A DNA stretch of 64,000 nt, taken from NCBI GenBank assembly GCA_019637685.1, contig JAHBVF010000016.1:62001-126000 (forward strand). The letters are read 5' to 3'. The position numbers were made by a program, and so were the translations under genes. The stretch is from Caldilineaceae bacterium (GTDB taxonomy: Bacteria; Chloroflexota; Anaerolineae; Caldilineales; Caldilineaceae). This document shows, in pieces, positions 17,620-26,288 of the stretch. The notes below the pieces were generated by a model. The model did no database searches and was not told where the DNA came from. It was given only the letters and a program-made list of their open reading frames with translations. The first letter of the stretch is position 1. Each line of letters opens with the position of its first letter.

Positions 17620-19846
17620 GAATCAGCGCCGTCCGGCTCTCCCAGCGGATCTGCTGGTGCAGCAGTTGCGCCCGCACCAATGCCTCGATTGTATCCACTT
17701 CCTCTTTTGTCAGCTTCTCGGCCAGGCGCTGGGCATAGGAAGGCCGCTCCCCGGTAGCTGGCCCAAACCAGCGAGCGAGCAGCGCCGGCGTCACTTGCAT
17801 ATCCATCCCACCCGCCAGCAGTTGCACATCCCAGGCCCGGTTTTCAATTTTGCCCAGGGCGGTCCGCAGGTCTTCCTCGTCCCAATTGACCAGTTCATCC
17901 CGCGTATCCCGGTAGATCGCTTCCTCCGCGGCCCGAAAGCGCTGGGCCAGATCGTCTCCCAAACCGGCACAATCGATCAGCGCGTAGATCCGCTGGGTGT
18001 GGCGGGGTATCCGTTCGGCCAGGGCCAGCCAGCCATCTGCGGACAGCAGCCCGGCCAGGCGGGCCAAATCCCCGGCTCTGTCCGACGAGCGCAGCAGCGC
18101 GTTGCGCCCCACAATGCCGTCAAAGCGCAGGGACGGTTCGTCGGCCAGCAGATGGGGCAGAGAAGCGAGCAGTCCTTCCAGCACCTGGGGTCGGTCCACT
18201 GGCGACAGGGAAGCGGCCTGATCCCGCAGCGCCTGGGCCTCGTCAGCCGTGTAGGCCAGGGCATAGACACCCCCTTCGGGCAGACGGCGCACCGCCTCCC
18301 ACGTGAGGAGACCACTGGCCGCGTTCACATCCAGCAGCACGCCGTGCCGGGGCAGGGGCGCTGTGGAGAGCAGGCGGTCCCGCAGCCGCGCCAGTTCCGC
18401 GCCGGCATTGGAAATCGTCCGTTGCAGCCAGCGTTCCCGCGCGCTGTCCTGGGGTGAGAAGGTGAGAATCTCCGGGGGCGCACCGGTCTCGTCCATCATG
18501 GCAGCCAGTTGGGCCTCCCGGCGCTGGGTCACCTGACGCTGCACCCGGGCCTCATCGCCCCGCTCCGACGGGCGATAGAAGACTTTGCCCTGCATGGAGT
18601 CGGGCAAATATTGCTGGGCTACCCAATGCTCCCGGTAGGCGTGGGGATAGAGATAGCCTTCCCCGTGGCCGAAGCCTTCCTTGTCCCGGTTGGCATCCCG
18701 CAGGTGGTTGGGCACATCGCTCTCTGGCTCGTTGCGGATCGTCTCCAGGGCATCGAAGAAGGCCATTGCCGAATTCGACTTTTCTGCTGTAGCCAGATAG
18801 ATGGTGGCGTGGGCCAGGGGAAAGTGGCCTTCGGGCAGACCGATGCGATCGAAGGCGGCCGCGCAGGCTGTGACCACCTGTATGGCCTGGGGATCGGCCA
18901 TCCCCACATCCTCCCCGGCAAAGATAATCATCCGGCGGAAAATGAAGCGGGGGTCCTCGCCGGCGTAGATCATCTTTGCCAGCCAGTAGAGAGCCGCGTC
19001 GGGATCACTGCCCCGCAGACTTTTGATGTAGGCGGAAATGGTGTCGAAGTGATAATCGCCCTCTTTGTCATAGAGCACAGCCCGGCGCTGGATGGATTCC
19101 TCGGCAATCTCCATTGTGATGCGAATTTCGGGCGGGCTGTCGGTGGCTTTGGTTGAGCTTGTCGAAACCGGTGTGGTCTCCGCGGCCAGTTCCAGGGCAT
19201 TGAGCAGGGCGCGGGCGTCGCCATTGGATACACTGACCAGATGATCCAGCGCGTCTTCGTCGATGGTGGCGTTGCGCTTGCCATAGCCCCGCTCCGGGTC
19301 GGCCAGGGCGTGGCGGGCGATCTGGCGCAGGTGGTCTTCGTTCAGGGGTTTGAGCTGAAAGATACGGCTGCGGCTGACCAGCGCTTTGTTCACCTCAAAA
19401 TAGGGATTTTCGGTGGTCGCGCCGACGAAAATAACCGTCCCGTTCTCTACCCAGGGCAGGAGCGCGTCCTGCTGGGCTTTGTTGAAGCGGTGAACTTCGT
19501 CCACAAAGAGGATTGTGCGTTGATTGTGCAGGGCCAGCCGTTCTTGCGCCTGGTCGATGGCCGCGCGGATGTCCTTTACCCCGGCCAGCACAGCGTTGAG
19601 TGCAATAAAGTGGGCGGCGGTGGTGTTGGCGATGACCTGGGCCAGGGTCGTCTTGCCTGTGCCCGGCGGGCCATAGAAGATGAGGCTGCTCAGTTGGTCG
19701 GCCTGGATAGCCCGGCGCAACAGTCGCCCCGGCCCGACAATTGCCTCCTGGCCCACAAAGTCGTCCAGCACCCGGGGACGCATACGCGCGGCCAGAGGCG
19801 CATCGCTCTCCATCCGTTCCTTCCGGGCCTGCTCGAATAGATTCAT
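17570..19846 (-). CDS. rarA: RarA/MgsA AAA+ ATPase fused to a methyltransferase-like domain
   Basis: A 758-residue protein. The first 440 residues are a replication-associated recombination ATPase: Walker [10 protein letters not shown] near residue 60, Walker [21 protein letters not shown], sensor ATTENP, arginine finger SRSRIF, and the C-terminal helical domain with [18 protein letters not shown]. RarA acts on stalled replication forks and single-strand gaps, and binds SSB. Residues about 470-758 resemble a Rossmann methyltransferase-type fold ([19 protein letters not shown]) that lacks a clear glycine-rich GxGxG loop. RarA is normally about 440 residues, so this is a fusion of a kind I recall from cyanobacteria. 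A 19-base palindromic repeat is embedded in frame at 19151-19169. The start at 19846 was taken from the usual MNLFEQA N-terminus. Confidence 0.9.
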   Translation of the reverse strand: MNLFEQARKERMESDAPLAARMRPRVLDDFVGQEAIVGPGRLLRRAIQADQLSSLIFYGPPGTGKTTLAQVIANTTAAHFIALNAVLAGVKDIRAAIDQAQERLALHNQRTILFVDEVHRFNKAQQDALLPWVENGTVIFVGATTENPYFEVNKALVSRSRIFQLKPLNEDHLRQIARHALADPERGYGKRNATIDEDALDHLVSVSNGDARALLNALELAAETTPVSTSSTKATDSPPEIRITMEIAEESIQRRAVLYDKEGDYHFDTISAYIKSLRGSDPDAALYWLAKMIYAGEDPRFIFRRMIIFAGEDVGMADPQAIQVVTACAAAFDRIGLPEGHFPLAHATIYLATAEKSNSAMAFFDALETIRNEPESDVPNHLRDANRDKEGFGHGEGYLYPHAYREHWVAQQYLPDSMQGKVFYRPSERGDEARVQRQVTQRREAQLAAMMDETGAPPEILTFSPQDSARERWLQRTISNAGAELARLRDRLLSTAPLPRHGVLLDVNAASGLLTWEAVRRLPEGGVYALAYTADEAQALRDQAASLSPVDRPQVLEGLLASLPHLLADEPSLRFDGIVGRNALLRSSDRAGDLARLAGLLSADGWLALAERIPRHTQRIYALIDCAGLGDDLAQRFRAAEEAIYRDTRDELVNWDEEDLRTALGKIENRAWDVQLLAGGMDMQVTPALLARWFGPATGERPSYAQRLAEKLTKEEVDTIEALVRAQLLHQQIRWESRTALILSSPLMALPDSGAAQK
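19151..19169. repeat. GAGCTTGTCGAAA-type repeat embedded in rarA
   Basis: GGTTGAGCTTGTCGAAACC is a variant of the widespread bacterial REP word TGAGCTTGTCGAA. It lies inside the rarA reading frame without breaking it and encodes the insert region VSTSSTKA between the ATPase lid and the helical domain, where RarA proteins usually have a short loop. Confidence 0.65.
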
Positions 19847-19907
19847 AGCGTTTCCTATGGGAAAGGGACTGGACTGGGGATTGGGAGTGATGCCGCCACC
19901 CGGCCCC

Positions 19908-20753
19908 CTAGCCCCAATCCCCGATCTCTGCCAAAACAGGCCGGTGATCTGAGGCTTCGCGGCCCAGTTCTTCCGGCCAGACCTGTACAGAATTCAGCGC
20001 CGGGGCCAGGGGTTGGCTGAGGAAGATGTAATCGATGCGCAGAGGGACCGCGGCCGGGATGAATGTACCCTGGCCCACCAACTCCTTTGCGCGCATGGCG
20101 TCCACATAGCCCGCCTTCTCCATTTGGGGAATCACCCGCATCCCGCTCTCTTGCAGCAGAGGGCCAGCCGGGGGGTGGTTTTCCACCAGGGACACCAGAT
20201 CGTCCTGGCGCTGGGCAAAATCCCAGGGGGAGACGGCGTTGAAATCACCCATCACCACATGCGGCCGGTTGCGATCTCGTATAGTCCAGGTGCGCAGCGC
20301 GCGCAACTGGACCAGCCGCGCCTCCTCGGACGTGTGGTCCAGGTGGGTGACATAGGCGGTGAAATTGCGTCCGTCGGGAAGGAGGATGCGTCCTTCCAGC
20401 AGCCCCCGCTGCTCCTTCTCCGGCACGGGCGTCAGGTGATGAGCCGCGCTGGCAATAATGGGCCAACGGCTGAACAGGGCGTTGCCGTAGCTCTTTTCCG
20501 GCATTTCATCGGTGGCGGGCCAACGCAGGCACGGGCCAAAAGCAAAGTGCATCCCCAGCGCTGCCGCGACACGCGCCAAAACAGGCGTCGGGCTATGCGA
20601 ATTTTGTGCGTCAGCGTCGTAGACGGGGTGAAAAACTTCGTTCAAGCCAATCACATCGGCCCCGGTCGCTCCAATCACCTGCACAATCTGCTGCCAATTG
20701 GGATTCCCTTCAGTCGTGCGCCATCCGTGAATGTTATAAGTCAATATCCGCAT
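19908..20753 (-). CDS. Endonuclease/exonuclease/phosphatase-family hydrolase
   Basis: A 281-residue EEP-superfamily enzyme. The metal and catalytic motifs are in order: TYNIHG near residue 5, GLNEVF with the metal-binding glutamate, the YVTHLDH loop, MGDFNA and the terminal SDHRPV with the catalytic histidine. It lacks a signal peptide, so it probably acts in the cytoplasm. The superfamily includes nucleases, sphingomyelinases and inositol phosphatases, so the substrate cannot be settled from sequence. It reads away from the candidate origin, starting 28 bases from its first DnaA-box-like word. Confidence 0.88.
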   Translation of the reverse strand: MRILTYNIHGWRTTEGNPNWQQIVQVIGATGADVIGLNEVFHPVYDADAQNSHSPTPVLARVAAALGMHFAFGPCLRWPATDEMPEKSYGNALFSRWPIIASAAHHLTPVPEKEQRGLLEGRILLPDGRNFTAYVTHLDHTSEEARLVQLRALRTWTIRDRNRPHVVMGDFNAVSPWDFAQRQDDLVSLVENHPPAGPLLQESGMRVIPQMEKAGYVDAMRAKELVGQGTFIPAAVPLRIDYIFLSQPLAPALNSVQVWPEELGREASDHRPVLAEIGDWG

Positions 20754-20781
20754 CTGATTTGGCCCTTTTTAGTATACGAAA

Positions 20782-21220
20782 TTATCCCCTGCTTATCCCC
20801 ACCTGGGGATAACTATCGGGATTGGGGATAGATGTGGGGATAAGTGGGTGCAAAAGTGGATAAATAAGCTGTTGATTTCCTGTTTACCAATTTTATCCCC
20901 GCTTTTGCCAGTTATCCCCAGGCAAAGTAGTACTTTGGAACTACCACTGTATCTAGCGTAGCCCATCCGTTCGACAGACGGCTGTCCGCTGCTTTCCACA
21001 AAGTATCCTGCGGAGTCTGCCCATTCCGTTGAGCAGATTCTCTTTTTGCCTACCCTATATGTGGGACACTACACGCGTGTCACCACCACATATATACGGC
21101 CAACAGGTGATTCTGCGGGTATGTGTTTACTTATCCCCATATCCCCAGCCCCTACTAAAACTATTAAAATTAAAAGATATTTCTATTGAAAGATATCAGG
21201 ATTAAACGAAAAGATACAGC
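20782..21220. other. Candidate chromosomal replication origin: DnaA-box cluster plus AT-rich repeats
   Basis: This gene-free 470-base gap holds repeated TTATCCCCA-type 9-mers, one change from the classic TTATCCACA DnaA box. Exact TTATCCCCA is at 20793-20801, 20912-20920 and 21131-21139, and on the other strand at 20804-20812 and 20835-20843. Near matches are at 20782 (…CCCCT), 20823 (reverse, CTATCCCCA), 20855 (reverse, TTATCCACT), 20893 (…CCCCG) and 21139 (ATATCCCCA). An AT-rich stretch from about 21149 follows, with AAAGATA at 21173, 21189 and 21210, like an unwinding element. dnaA, dnaN and recF are not adjacent, so the assignment needs GC-skew support. Confidence 0.65.
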
Positions 21221-21225
21221 CAGTC

Positions 21226-21750
21226 TCAAAAGCGTTGGCGATCGGGCAATAGAATATCGAGAGGGTTGAAGAAAGGCAATGGATTCGTAAAACCTCCCCA
21301 CCCGTCCAATCGATTGTAGGGATAGGTGCGAATGGCAAAATGTAAGTGGGGTCCGCTGCTGCTGCCTGTATTGTTGGAAAAACCGATCAATCCGCCCCGT
21401 GGCACAGTCTGGCCCGCGTCAACGGCGAAGCCTTGCAGATGTGCGTAGAGCGATTCCCCCCACCAGTGCTGTAACTTGATAAAGAGGCCATAGCCCGTCG
21501 GGTCATTGGCAATTTCAATGACCCGTGCCTTGTCAGTCGCCAACAGCCGGGTGTGCTCGGGCATGCCAAAATCCAGCCCATTGTGACCGGACAGGGGTCT
21601 GCCGCCCATCTGAAACCGTTGATAGTAGCCAGGATTCTCGCCCCACAGTTGGGTAATCCGACGGCGACCCTCGAAGGGGGCAGAGAGAAAGATACCCTCT
21701 GGTTCATAATGGCCCCTTTCAATAGGTTTGTTGAGAAAGTCGAACGACAC
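21226..21750 (-). CDS. M23-family peptidase domain protein without signal peptide
   Basis: A 174-residue LytM/M23 metallopeptidase domain. Zinc ligands are visible as HNGLDFG (His and Asp) and the HLHF pair in GSSSGPHLHFAIRT, so the site looks intact. Such enzymes cut peptidoglycan cross-bridges. I chose the GTG at 21750 because CAGGAGAAG lies eight bases upstream; longer readings from 21879 or 22053 overlap the FmdB gene or have no ribosome site. The chosen form has no signal peptide or membrane segment, which is odd for a cell-wall enzyme; a leaderless export route or a non-classical role is possible. It ends at the AT-rich edge of the candidate origin. Confidence 0.8.
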   Translation of the reverse strand: MSFDFLNKPIERGHYEPEGIFLSAPFEGRRRITQLWGENPGYYQRFQMGGRPLSGHNGLDFGMPEHTRLLATDKARVIEIANDPTGYGLFIKLQHWWGESLYAHLQGFAVDAGQTVPRGGLIGFSNNTGSSSGPHLHFAIRTYPYNRLDGWGGFTNPLPFFNPLDILLPDRQRF

Positions 21751-21915
21751 AGGACGCTTCTCCTGAGATGCGGTGATAAGGACAGTCGGTACTCTCCCAA
21801 TTCGACAGAGACGATCAAATTCAGTATACTCTGTTAGTTGACGTTCGCCCACTTGTGGGCGTTGCCACTTTGCAAACATACGATTTGAGATAAGCACTAC
21901 GCAGGAGAGTACCTT

Positions 21916-22314
21916 ATGCCCATCTATGAATTTATATGCGGTGATTGCGGGCACGAATTCGAAAAAATTATGTCGTTCTCTGCATCCACCCCTGTGTGCG
22001 CCCGTTGTGGCGCGGCCAATGTGACCCGTCAAATGGGGCGTCCCGCCATCCATTTTAAGGGCAGTGGCTGGTATATCAATGACAGCAAAAAGGGCAAAGG
22101 CAAGAACGGCAGCAATAACCCCGCGTCTGCCCCGGCTGGCGAGGCCGGTGAAGGCGGAGAGAGCGGGGAGAGCAGCAGCGAGAAAACCGCTGCCGAAAGT
22201 ACCGCATCGACAGAGAATGGCAAAAGCGAAAGCAAAGCTGCTGACAAAAAAGAGCCTGCCCCCAGCCGGGAGAGTTCCAGCAGTGCGCCGGCGGCCAAGA
22301 CGGAAAGCGTCTGA
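21916..22314 (+). CDS. FmdB-family zinc-ribbon protein with low-complexity tail
   Basis: A 132-residue protein. Residues 1-45 are the FmdB/regulatory zinc ribbon: MPIYEFICGDCGHEFE followed by CARCGAANV, giving two CxxC pairs for one zinc ion. Residues about 55-132 are low in complexity and rich in Lys, Ser, Glu, Ala and Gly, and are probably disordered. Proteins of this kind are small accessory factors of uncertain role, often next to ribosome-hibernation or cell-wall genes. The start follows CAGGAGAGTACCTT. The upstream gap of 165 bases (21751-21915) contains an inverted repeat CGCCCAC/GTGGGCG at 21846-21861 that could be an operator. Confidence 0.88.
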   Translation: MPIYEFICGDCGHEFEKIMSFSASTPVCARCGAANVTRQMGRPAIHFKGSGWYINDSKKGKGKNGSNNPASAPAGEAGEGGESGESSSEKTAAESTASTENGKSESKAADKKEPAPSRESSSSAPAAKTESV

Positions 22315-22437
22315 GATGTGCGCGGGTGCAGTTCAGATTGGGCGCAACCGATTCCCGGAATCAGCACCTCGCGCCCCCAACTGGAACTACACCCCATGTG
22401 CGCTGCCTGGTTGCTGGTATACTGTATTTGACCGCAC

Positions 22438-22465
22438 AACACCCTTGCCCGTGCGCAAGGGTGTT
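22438..22465 (+). terminator. Hairpin between the FmdB gene and a small membrane protein gene
   Basis: AACACCCTTGC and GCAAGGGTGTT form a perfect 11-bp stem over a short loop, followed by TGTTATTT. It lies 123 bases after the FmdB stop. Confidence 0.75.
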
Positions 22466-22510
22466 TGTTATTTGTGATACAGACCGCGTATTCAGAAAGC
22501 GAGCAGTAGC

Positions 22511-22873
22511 GTGAGTGTACCCCAACGGTTTGGCGTTCTCCGTCTTATCGGCACACTGTTGAAAGTAATTGCGTGGATTGTGTTGGCTGGTTCCATCCTT
22601 CTGGCTCTGCTGGCGGGGTTGGCCGGGCCGATTGCCCGTCAGTTTCTGGGCGATGCCGGGTTGCAGTCCGAACTTCTCTCCCTGGGCAGTGCGGGGGGGC
22701 TGATCGCCGGTGTCTCTCTGATGCTAATGGGGATTGTACTCTTCCTGGTTCTCTATGCCGCGGGCGAAAATATCTTTTTGCAATTGGCGATTGAGGAGAA
22801 TACCCGGATGAGCGCCGCACTGCTCCTGCAGGCCGCAGAGGGAAAAAAGGACACGGGCCACATTAAGTACTAA
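22511..22873 (+). CDS. Small two-helix membrane protein
   Basis: A 120-residue protein starting with GTG at 22511. Two long hydrophobic helices are visible, at about 16-40 (LLKVIAWIVLAGSILLALLAGL) and about 62-85 (GLIAGVSLMLMGIVLFLVLYAAG). The C-terminal 35 residues are hydrophilic and helical. I do not recognise the family; it looks like a small integral membrane protein of unknown function. The minus-strand gene at 22942 converges on it. Confidence 0.65.
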   Translation: MSVPQRFGVLRLIGTLLKVIAWIVLAGSILLALLAGLAGPIARQFLGDAGLQSELLSLGSAGGLIAGVSLMLMGIVLFLVLYAAGENIFLQLAIEENTRMSAALLLQAAEGKKDTGHIKY

Positions 22874-22941
22874 CCGCGGGAAGTGAAGATTCCTGACTCA
22901 CCATCCATCTATCACGCCCAACGGATATTGCCCGTTTCTTT

Positions 22942-23703
22942 CTACTCCTGCTGCAATTTATCTGTGACCAGCGAGGCCAGAAAGACCCGTTCCCGGTCGC
23001 CGTCGAAGAGGATGGAAATTTTCATCTCAGCGCCTTCACCCTCCAGCCCGGTGATAACGCCAGGCCCAAAACTGGTGTGCTGTACCCGCTGGCCTGTATC
23101 CAATGTTTTGAATTTACGGGCCACTTTGGCATTGCTGGCTCCCTTTTTCTCGATTGTGCTGGCCTGTTGCAACGAGGCTGCCATACCCGCTTCCCGATCC
23201 CGCCAGCTCTCGGCCAGTGTGGCCAGTGTCTGTTCCGGCTTTTTGCTCAGATTGGAACGAATGCGGGATATTTCTTTGATCACCTGGGCCAGAGCGTTCA
23301 TTGCCTTCTGCTTCTGCGCACGTTCTTTGTGGCCCTGGGCCACGGCGCGGCTGGCCCGGCTGAGAACAGTCAACAGCCCATCCACCTGTTTCACCGGGTC
23401 GTCCTGGGGATCGATCACCGCCAGTTGCACACCGTTGGCTTTGCACATTTCCACACGGGTCTGATCCCGCTGCTCATCTTCCAGCGCTTCCCAATCGCTG
23501 CGTCGCCCCTGGCCTTTGGCCGTCAGGCCCGTAAAGCGCACGGCCACATCAATGCCGGGAAAGAGATAGTCCAGTTTCAGCCGTCGCCGGGTGGCGGGAT
23601 TGATCAGCCATCCCGGGCTGACATTCGGTTGCATCTCCTGGCCGTCGAAGGCCCGGGCCAGAATTTCCCGCCAGGCGTTCATATGCAGATAGGTAGTTGA
23701 CAC
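22942..23703 (-). CDS. Protein with degenerate nuclease-like domain and UvrD-type Tudor domain
   Basis: A 253-residue protein with a GTG start at 23703 after GAGGAGCAAAAACC. The first 100 residues resemble a PD-(D/E)XK nuclease core: LDYLFPGIDVAVRFTG, then RDQTRVEMCKANGVQLAVID. In active members the second strand carries an acidic residue, but here it reads AVRFTG with Arg, and the lysine-bearing part reads DQTR, so activity is doubtful. A helical linker covers about 115-200. Residues about 205-253 (GQRVQHTSFGPGVITGLEG...KISILFDGDRERVFLASL) match the Tudor-like C-terminal domain of PcrA/UvrD, which contacts RNA polymerase. A DNA-repair or transcription-coupled role is inference. Confidence 0.65.
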   Translation of the reverse strand: MSTTYLHMNAWREILARAFDGQEMQPNVSPGWLINPATRRRLKLDYLFPGIDVAVRFTGLTAKGQGRRSDWEALEDEQRDQTRVEMCKANGVQLAVIDPQDDPVKQVDGLLTVLSRASRAVAQGHKERAQKQKAMNALAQVIKEISRIRSNLSKKPEQTLATLAESWRDREAGMAASLQQASTIEKKGASNAKVARKFKTLDTGQRVQHTSFGPGVITGLEGEGAEMKISILFDGDRERVFLASLVTDKLQQE

Positions 23704-23810
23704 GGTTTTTGCTCCTCTGTCAAGTCGTATTACTGAGGCTGGGTATCCTCAAATTCAGTGTTCCAGCATAGCACATTTGTTCCCTTTTTGTGAAATCGGA
23801 TCCACCTTTT

Positions 23811-25433
23811 ATGGCGCGTATAGACGAAGGAAACGGCACGCAAACCCAGCCCATATCCGCGACCGGCGCGGCCCGCAGTATGGCCGGCGCGGCCGCGCTG
23901 GTGATGGTTTTCTTTGTCCTCAGCCGGGCCACTGGCCTGCTGCGCGAGATGGTCATCGGCGCACAGTTTGGCACAAGCGCCGAGCTTGACGCCTATCTGG
24001 CCGCGTTCCGGGTTCCCGATCTGCTCTTTCAATTGGTGGCGGGCGGCGCATTGGGCAGCGCCTTTATTCCGACGTTCACCGCTAGTTGGAGCAAAGGCGA
24101 AGAGCGCGCGGCCTGGCTTCTTTTCAGCCGCATCCTCAATCTGATGAGTCTGCTGCTGCTGCTGCTGGCCGGCAGCGCGGCGCTGTTGGCCCCGGTGCTT
24201 GTGGAGCGCGTGATCGCGCCAGGTTTCAGCCCCCAGCAACAGGCGCTGACAGTGGACCTGATGCGTTGGATGCTGGTCAGTACGATTGTCTTTGGGGCCA
24301 GCGGGCTGGTGATGGGTGCGCTCAACGCTGTCCAACATTTTACTCTGCCCGCGGCCGCGCCCGTTCTCTACAATCTGGCTATCATTGCCGGGGCCTGGCT
24401 TCTGGCCCCCCGCTTCGGCGTTCACGGCCTGGTGATTGGGGTGGTTGCCGGGGCCTTTGCCCATCTGCTTGTCCAGTTGCCCGCGCTGCTGCGTCGGGGC
24501 GCGGTCTGGCGTCCCAGCCTGGGCTGGCGAGACAGAGACGTACACGAAGTCGCCCGGCTGATGGGGCCGCGGGTGCTGGGACTCTTCTTCGTCCAGCTCA
24601 ATTTTCTGGTCAATACGATTCTGGCCAGCAATCTGCCCGCGGGCAGCCTGAGCGCGCTCAACTACGCCTGGCTGCTGATGCTGCTGCCCCAGGGCATCTT
24701 TGCCCAGGCCATTGCCACAGTCGCTTTTCCCACTTTTGCCACCCAAATTGCCACGGGCAAGCAGGCCGAGATGGGGCGCTCTCTGGCTCGCATTCTTTCT
24801 ACTGTGCTATTTCTCACCCTGCCCGCCACAGCCACACTGCTGGTCCTGCGTCTGCCGTTGGTGCAGCTTCTCTTTCAGCGGGGCAGCTTTTCGCTGGAAA
24901 GCAGCCAGTCTGTGGCCTTTGCCCTCCAATTCTATGCTTTGGGATTGGTCGCCCATTCGGTGGTGGAGATTGTCGTGCGCGCCTTCTATGCCCTGCACGA
25001 TACGCTGACGCCGGTGGTGATTGGGGTGGGCGCAATGACATTGAATATCCTGTTCAGCCTGCTCTGGATTGGTTGGCTGGGTTATGGGGGGCTGGCCCTG
25101 GCCAACAGCGCGGCCACGGCTGTGGAGATGGTTGTGCTGGTCTGGCTGCTGGGCCGACGGCTGGGCCGGGTCGATTTGCAGGCGCTACTGCCGGGATTGC
25201 TCCGTTCCGGGTTGGCTGCTGTTGGGATGGCTGGTGCGCTCTGGCTCTGGCTGGGCTGGCTGAGCGGACGGTCAGCCCTGACGGACCTGCTCCCGGCTGG
25301 CTGGGTTGCCGCGCTGGGGGGGCTGCTTCTGGCCGGGCTGGTCTACCTGTTTCTTGGCTTTTTGCTGGGCAATCAGGAGTTGCGCAGCTTCGCGGCACTG
25401 CTTTCCAGGCCCAGGCTAACACGAAGCAAATGA
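23811..25433 (+). CDS. murJ: Lipid II flippase MurJ (MviN)
   Basis: Polytopic membrane protein of 540 residues with about 14 hydrophobic segments. It flips lipid-linked peptidoglycan precursor to the outer face of the membrane. The N-terminal signature is present: LSRATGLLREMVIGAQFG, AELDAYLAAFRVPDLLFQLVAGGALGSAFIPTF. These Arg-rich loops line the cavity of MurJ. The ATG at 23811 is used because homologues start close to this signature; a GTG at 23790 would add seven residues, and neither has a strong ribosome site. MurA and SecA in the same window fit a peptidoglycan-bearing cell. Confidence 0.95.
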   Translation: MARIDEGNGTQTQPISATGAARSMAGAAALVMVFFVLSRATGLLREMVIGAQFGTSAELDAYLAAFRVPDLLFQLVAGGALGSAFIPTFTASWSKGEERAAWLLFSRILNLMSLLLLLLAGSAALLAPVLVERVIAPGFSPQQQALTVDLMRWMLVSTIVFGASGLVMGALNAVQHFTLPAAAPVLYNLAIIAGAWLLAPRFGVHGLVIGVVAGAFAHLLVQLPALLRRGAVWRPSLGWRDRDVHEVARLMGPRVLGLFFVQLNFLVNTILASNLPAGSLSALNYAWLLMLLPQGIFAQAIATVAFPTFATQIATGKQAEMGRSLARILSTVLFLTLPATATLLVLRLPLVQLLFQRGSFSLESSQSVAFALQFYALGLVAHSVVEIVVRAFYALHDTLTPVVIGVGAMTLNILFSLLWIGWLGYGGLALANSAATAVEMVVLVWLLGRRLGRVDLQALLPGLLRSGLAAVGMAGALWLWLGWLSGRSALTDLLPAGWVAALGGLLLAGLVYLFLGFLLGNQELRSFAALLSRPRLTRSK

Positions 25434-25452
25434 TTTGCTAATGAAAAGAATA

Positions 25453-25552
25453 GCAACCTGTGCTACACTGTTGCGTAGTGCAGGATGATAGAATATGCAC
25501 TATCAATTATGAACTATCGATTATGAGCTATCAATCGTGCAGCACAGGTTGC
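25453..25552. repeat. 12-bp inverted repeat framing TATCAATTATGAAC-type tandem words
   Basis: GCAACCTGTGCT at 25453-25464 and AGCACAGGTTGC at 25541-25552 are exact inverted copies. Between them lie degenerate tandem units of the form ACTATCAATTATGA. The element ends 27 bases before the metallopeptidase start and could form a long-stem structure in its mRNA leader. Confidence 0.7.
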
Positions 25553-25579
25553 ATCTCTTTTGCTTACTGGAGGTAGGCA

Positions 25580-26266
25580 ATGTTTGCAGGATACGGACTT
25601 TATATTCTCTTTAGTCTGCCCGCTCTGATTCTGGGGTTTTGGGCACAGGCCAAAGTTAAATCGGCCTTTAATAAATATTCCCGGGTGACCACTGGCCGGG
25701 GGCTGGCGGGCGCGCAGGTGGCCCGTATGATTCTGGATAGCAACGGTCTGCAAAGCGTCAATGTGGAAGAGGTGAACGGCTTTCTGAGCGATCACTACGA
25801 CCCGCGCAGCAAGACTTTGCGTCTCAGTTCCAATGTCTACAAAAGCCCCAGTGTGGCCGCGGTGGGTGTGGCTGCCCACGAAGCCGGCCACGCCATTCAG
25901 GACCAGCAGGGCTACGCGGCTTTGAATCTGCGCAGTGCGATGGTTCCCAGCGTGCAGATCGGCAGTTGGCTAGGCCCGATTATCTTCTTCATCGGCCTCT
26001 TTATGAATGTCCCTTCCCTGGCCTGGGCCGGGCTGATCTTCTTTGGCGCAACCGCTCTCTTTACTGTCGTCACCCTGCCGGTTGAATTCGATGCCAGCAA
26101 ACGGGCCAAGGCCATTCTGGTCAATCAGAACTTGATGACACCGACGGAGATGCAGGGCGTCAACACAGTGTTGGATGCTGCCGCGCTGACGTATGTGGCC
26201 GCGGCTTTGCAGGCGATCAGTACACTGCTCTATTATGCCTTTATTCTGATGGGGCGACGGGACTGA
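25580..26266 (+). CDS. YugP-type membrane zinc metallopeptidase
   Basis: A 228-residue membrane protein. The zinc-binding motif HEAGH has its first histidine at residue 100 and is followed by AIQDQQGYAALNLRSAMVP, as in the YugP family of neutral zinc metallopeptidases. Hydrophobic segments lie at the N-terminus (GYGLYILFSLPALILGFWAQ), at about 130-180 as a pair, and at the C-terminus. The family is conserved but its substrates are not known; a housekeeping membrane-protein role is inferred. The start follows a strong CTGGAGGTAGGCA. The next small membrane protein gene begins 22 bases on, with its own AAAGGAG, suggesting one operon. Confidence 0.9.
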   Translation: MFAGYGLYILFSLPALILGFWAQAKVKSAFNKYSRVTTGRGLAGAQVARMILDSNGLQSVNVEEVNGFLSDHYDPRSKTLRLSSNVYKSPSVAAVGVAAHEAGHAIQDQQGYAALNLRSAMVPSVQIGSWLGPIIFFIGLFMNVPSLAWAGLIFFGATALFTVVTLPVEFDASKRAKAILVNQNLMTPTEMQGVNTVLDAAALTYVAAALQAISTLLYYAFILMGRRD

Positions 26267-26288
26267 CGCTTTTCAAAGGAGCAATTCA

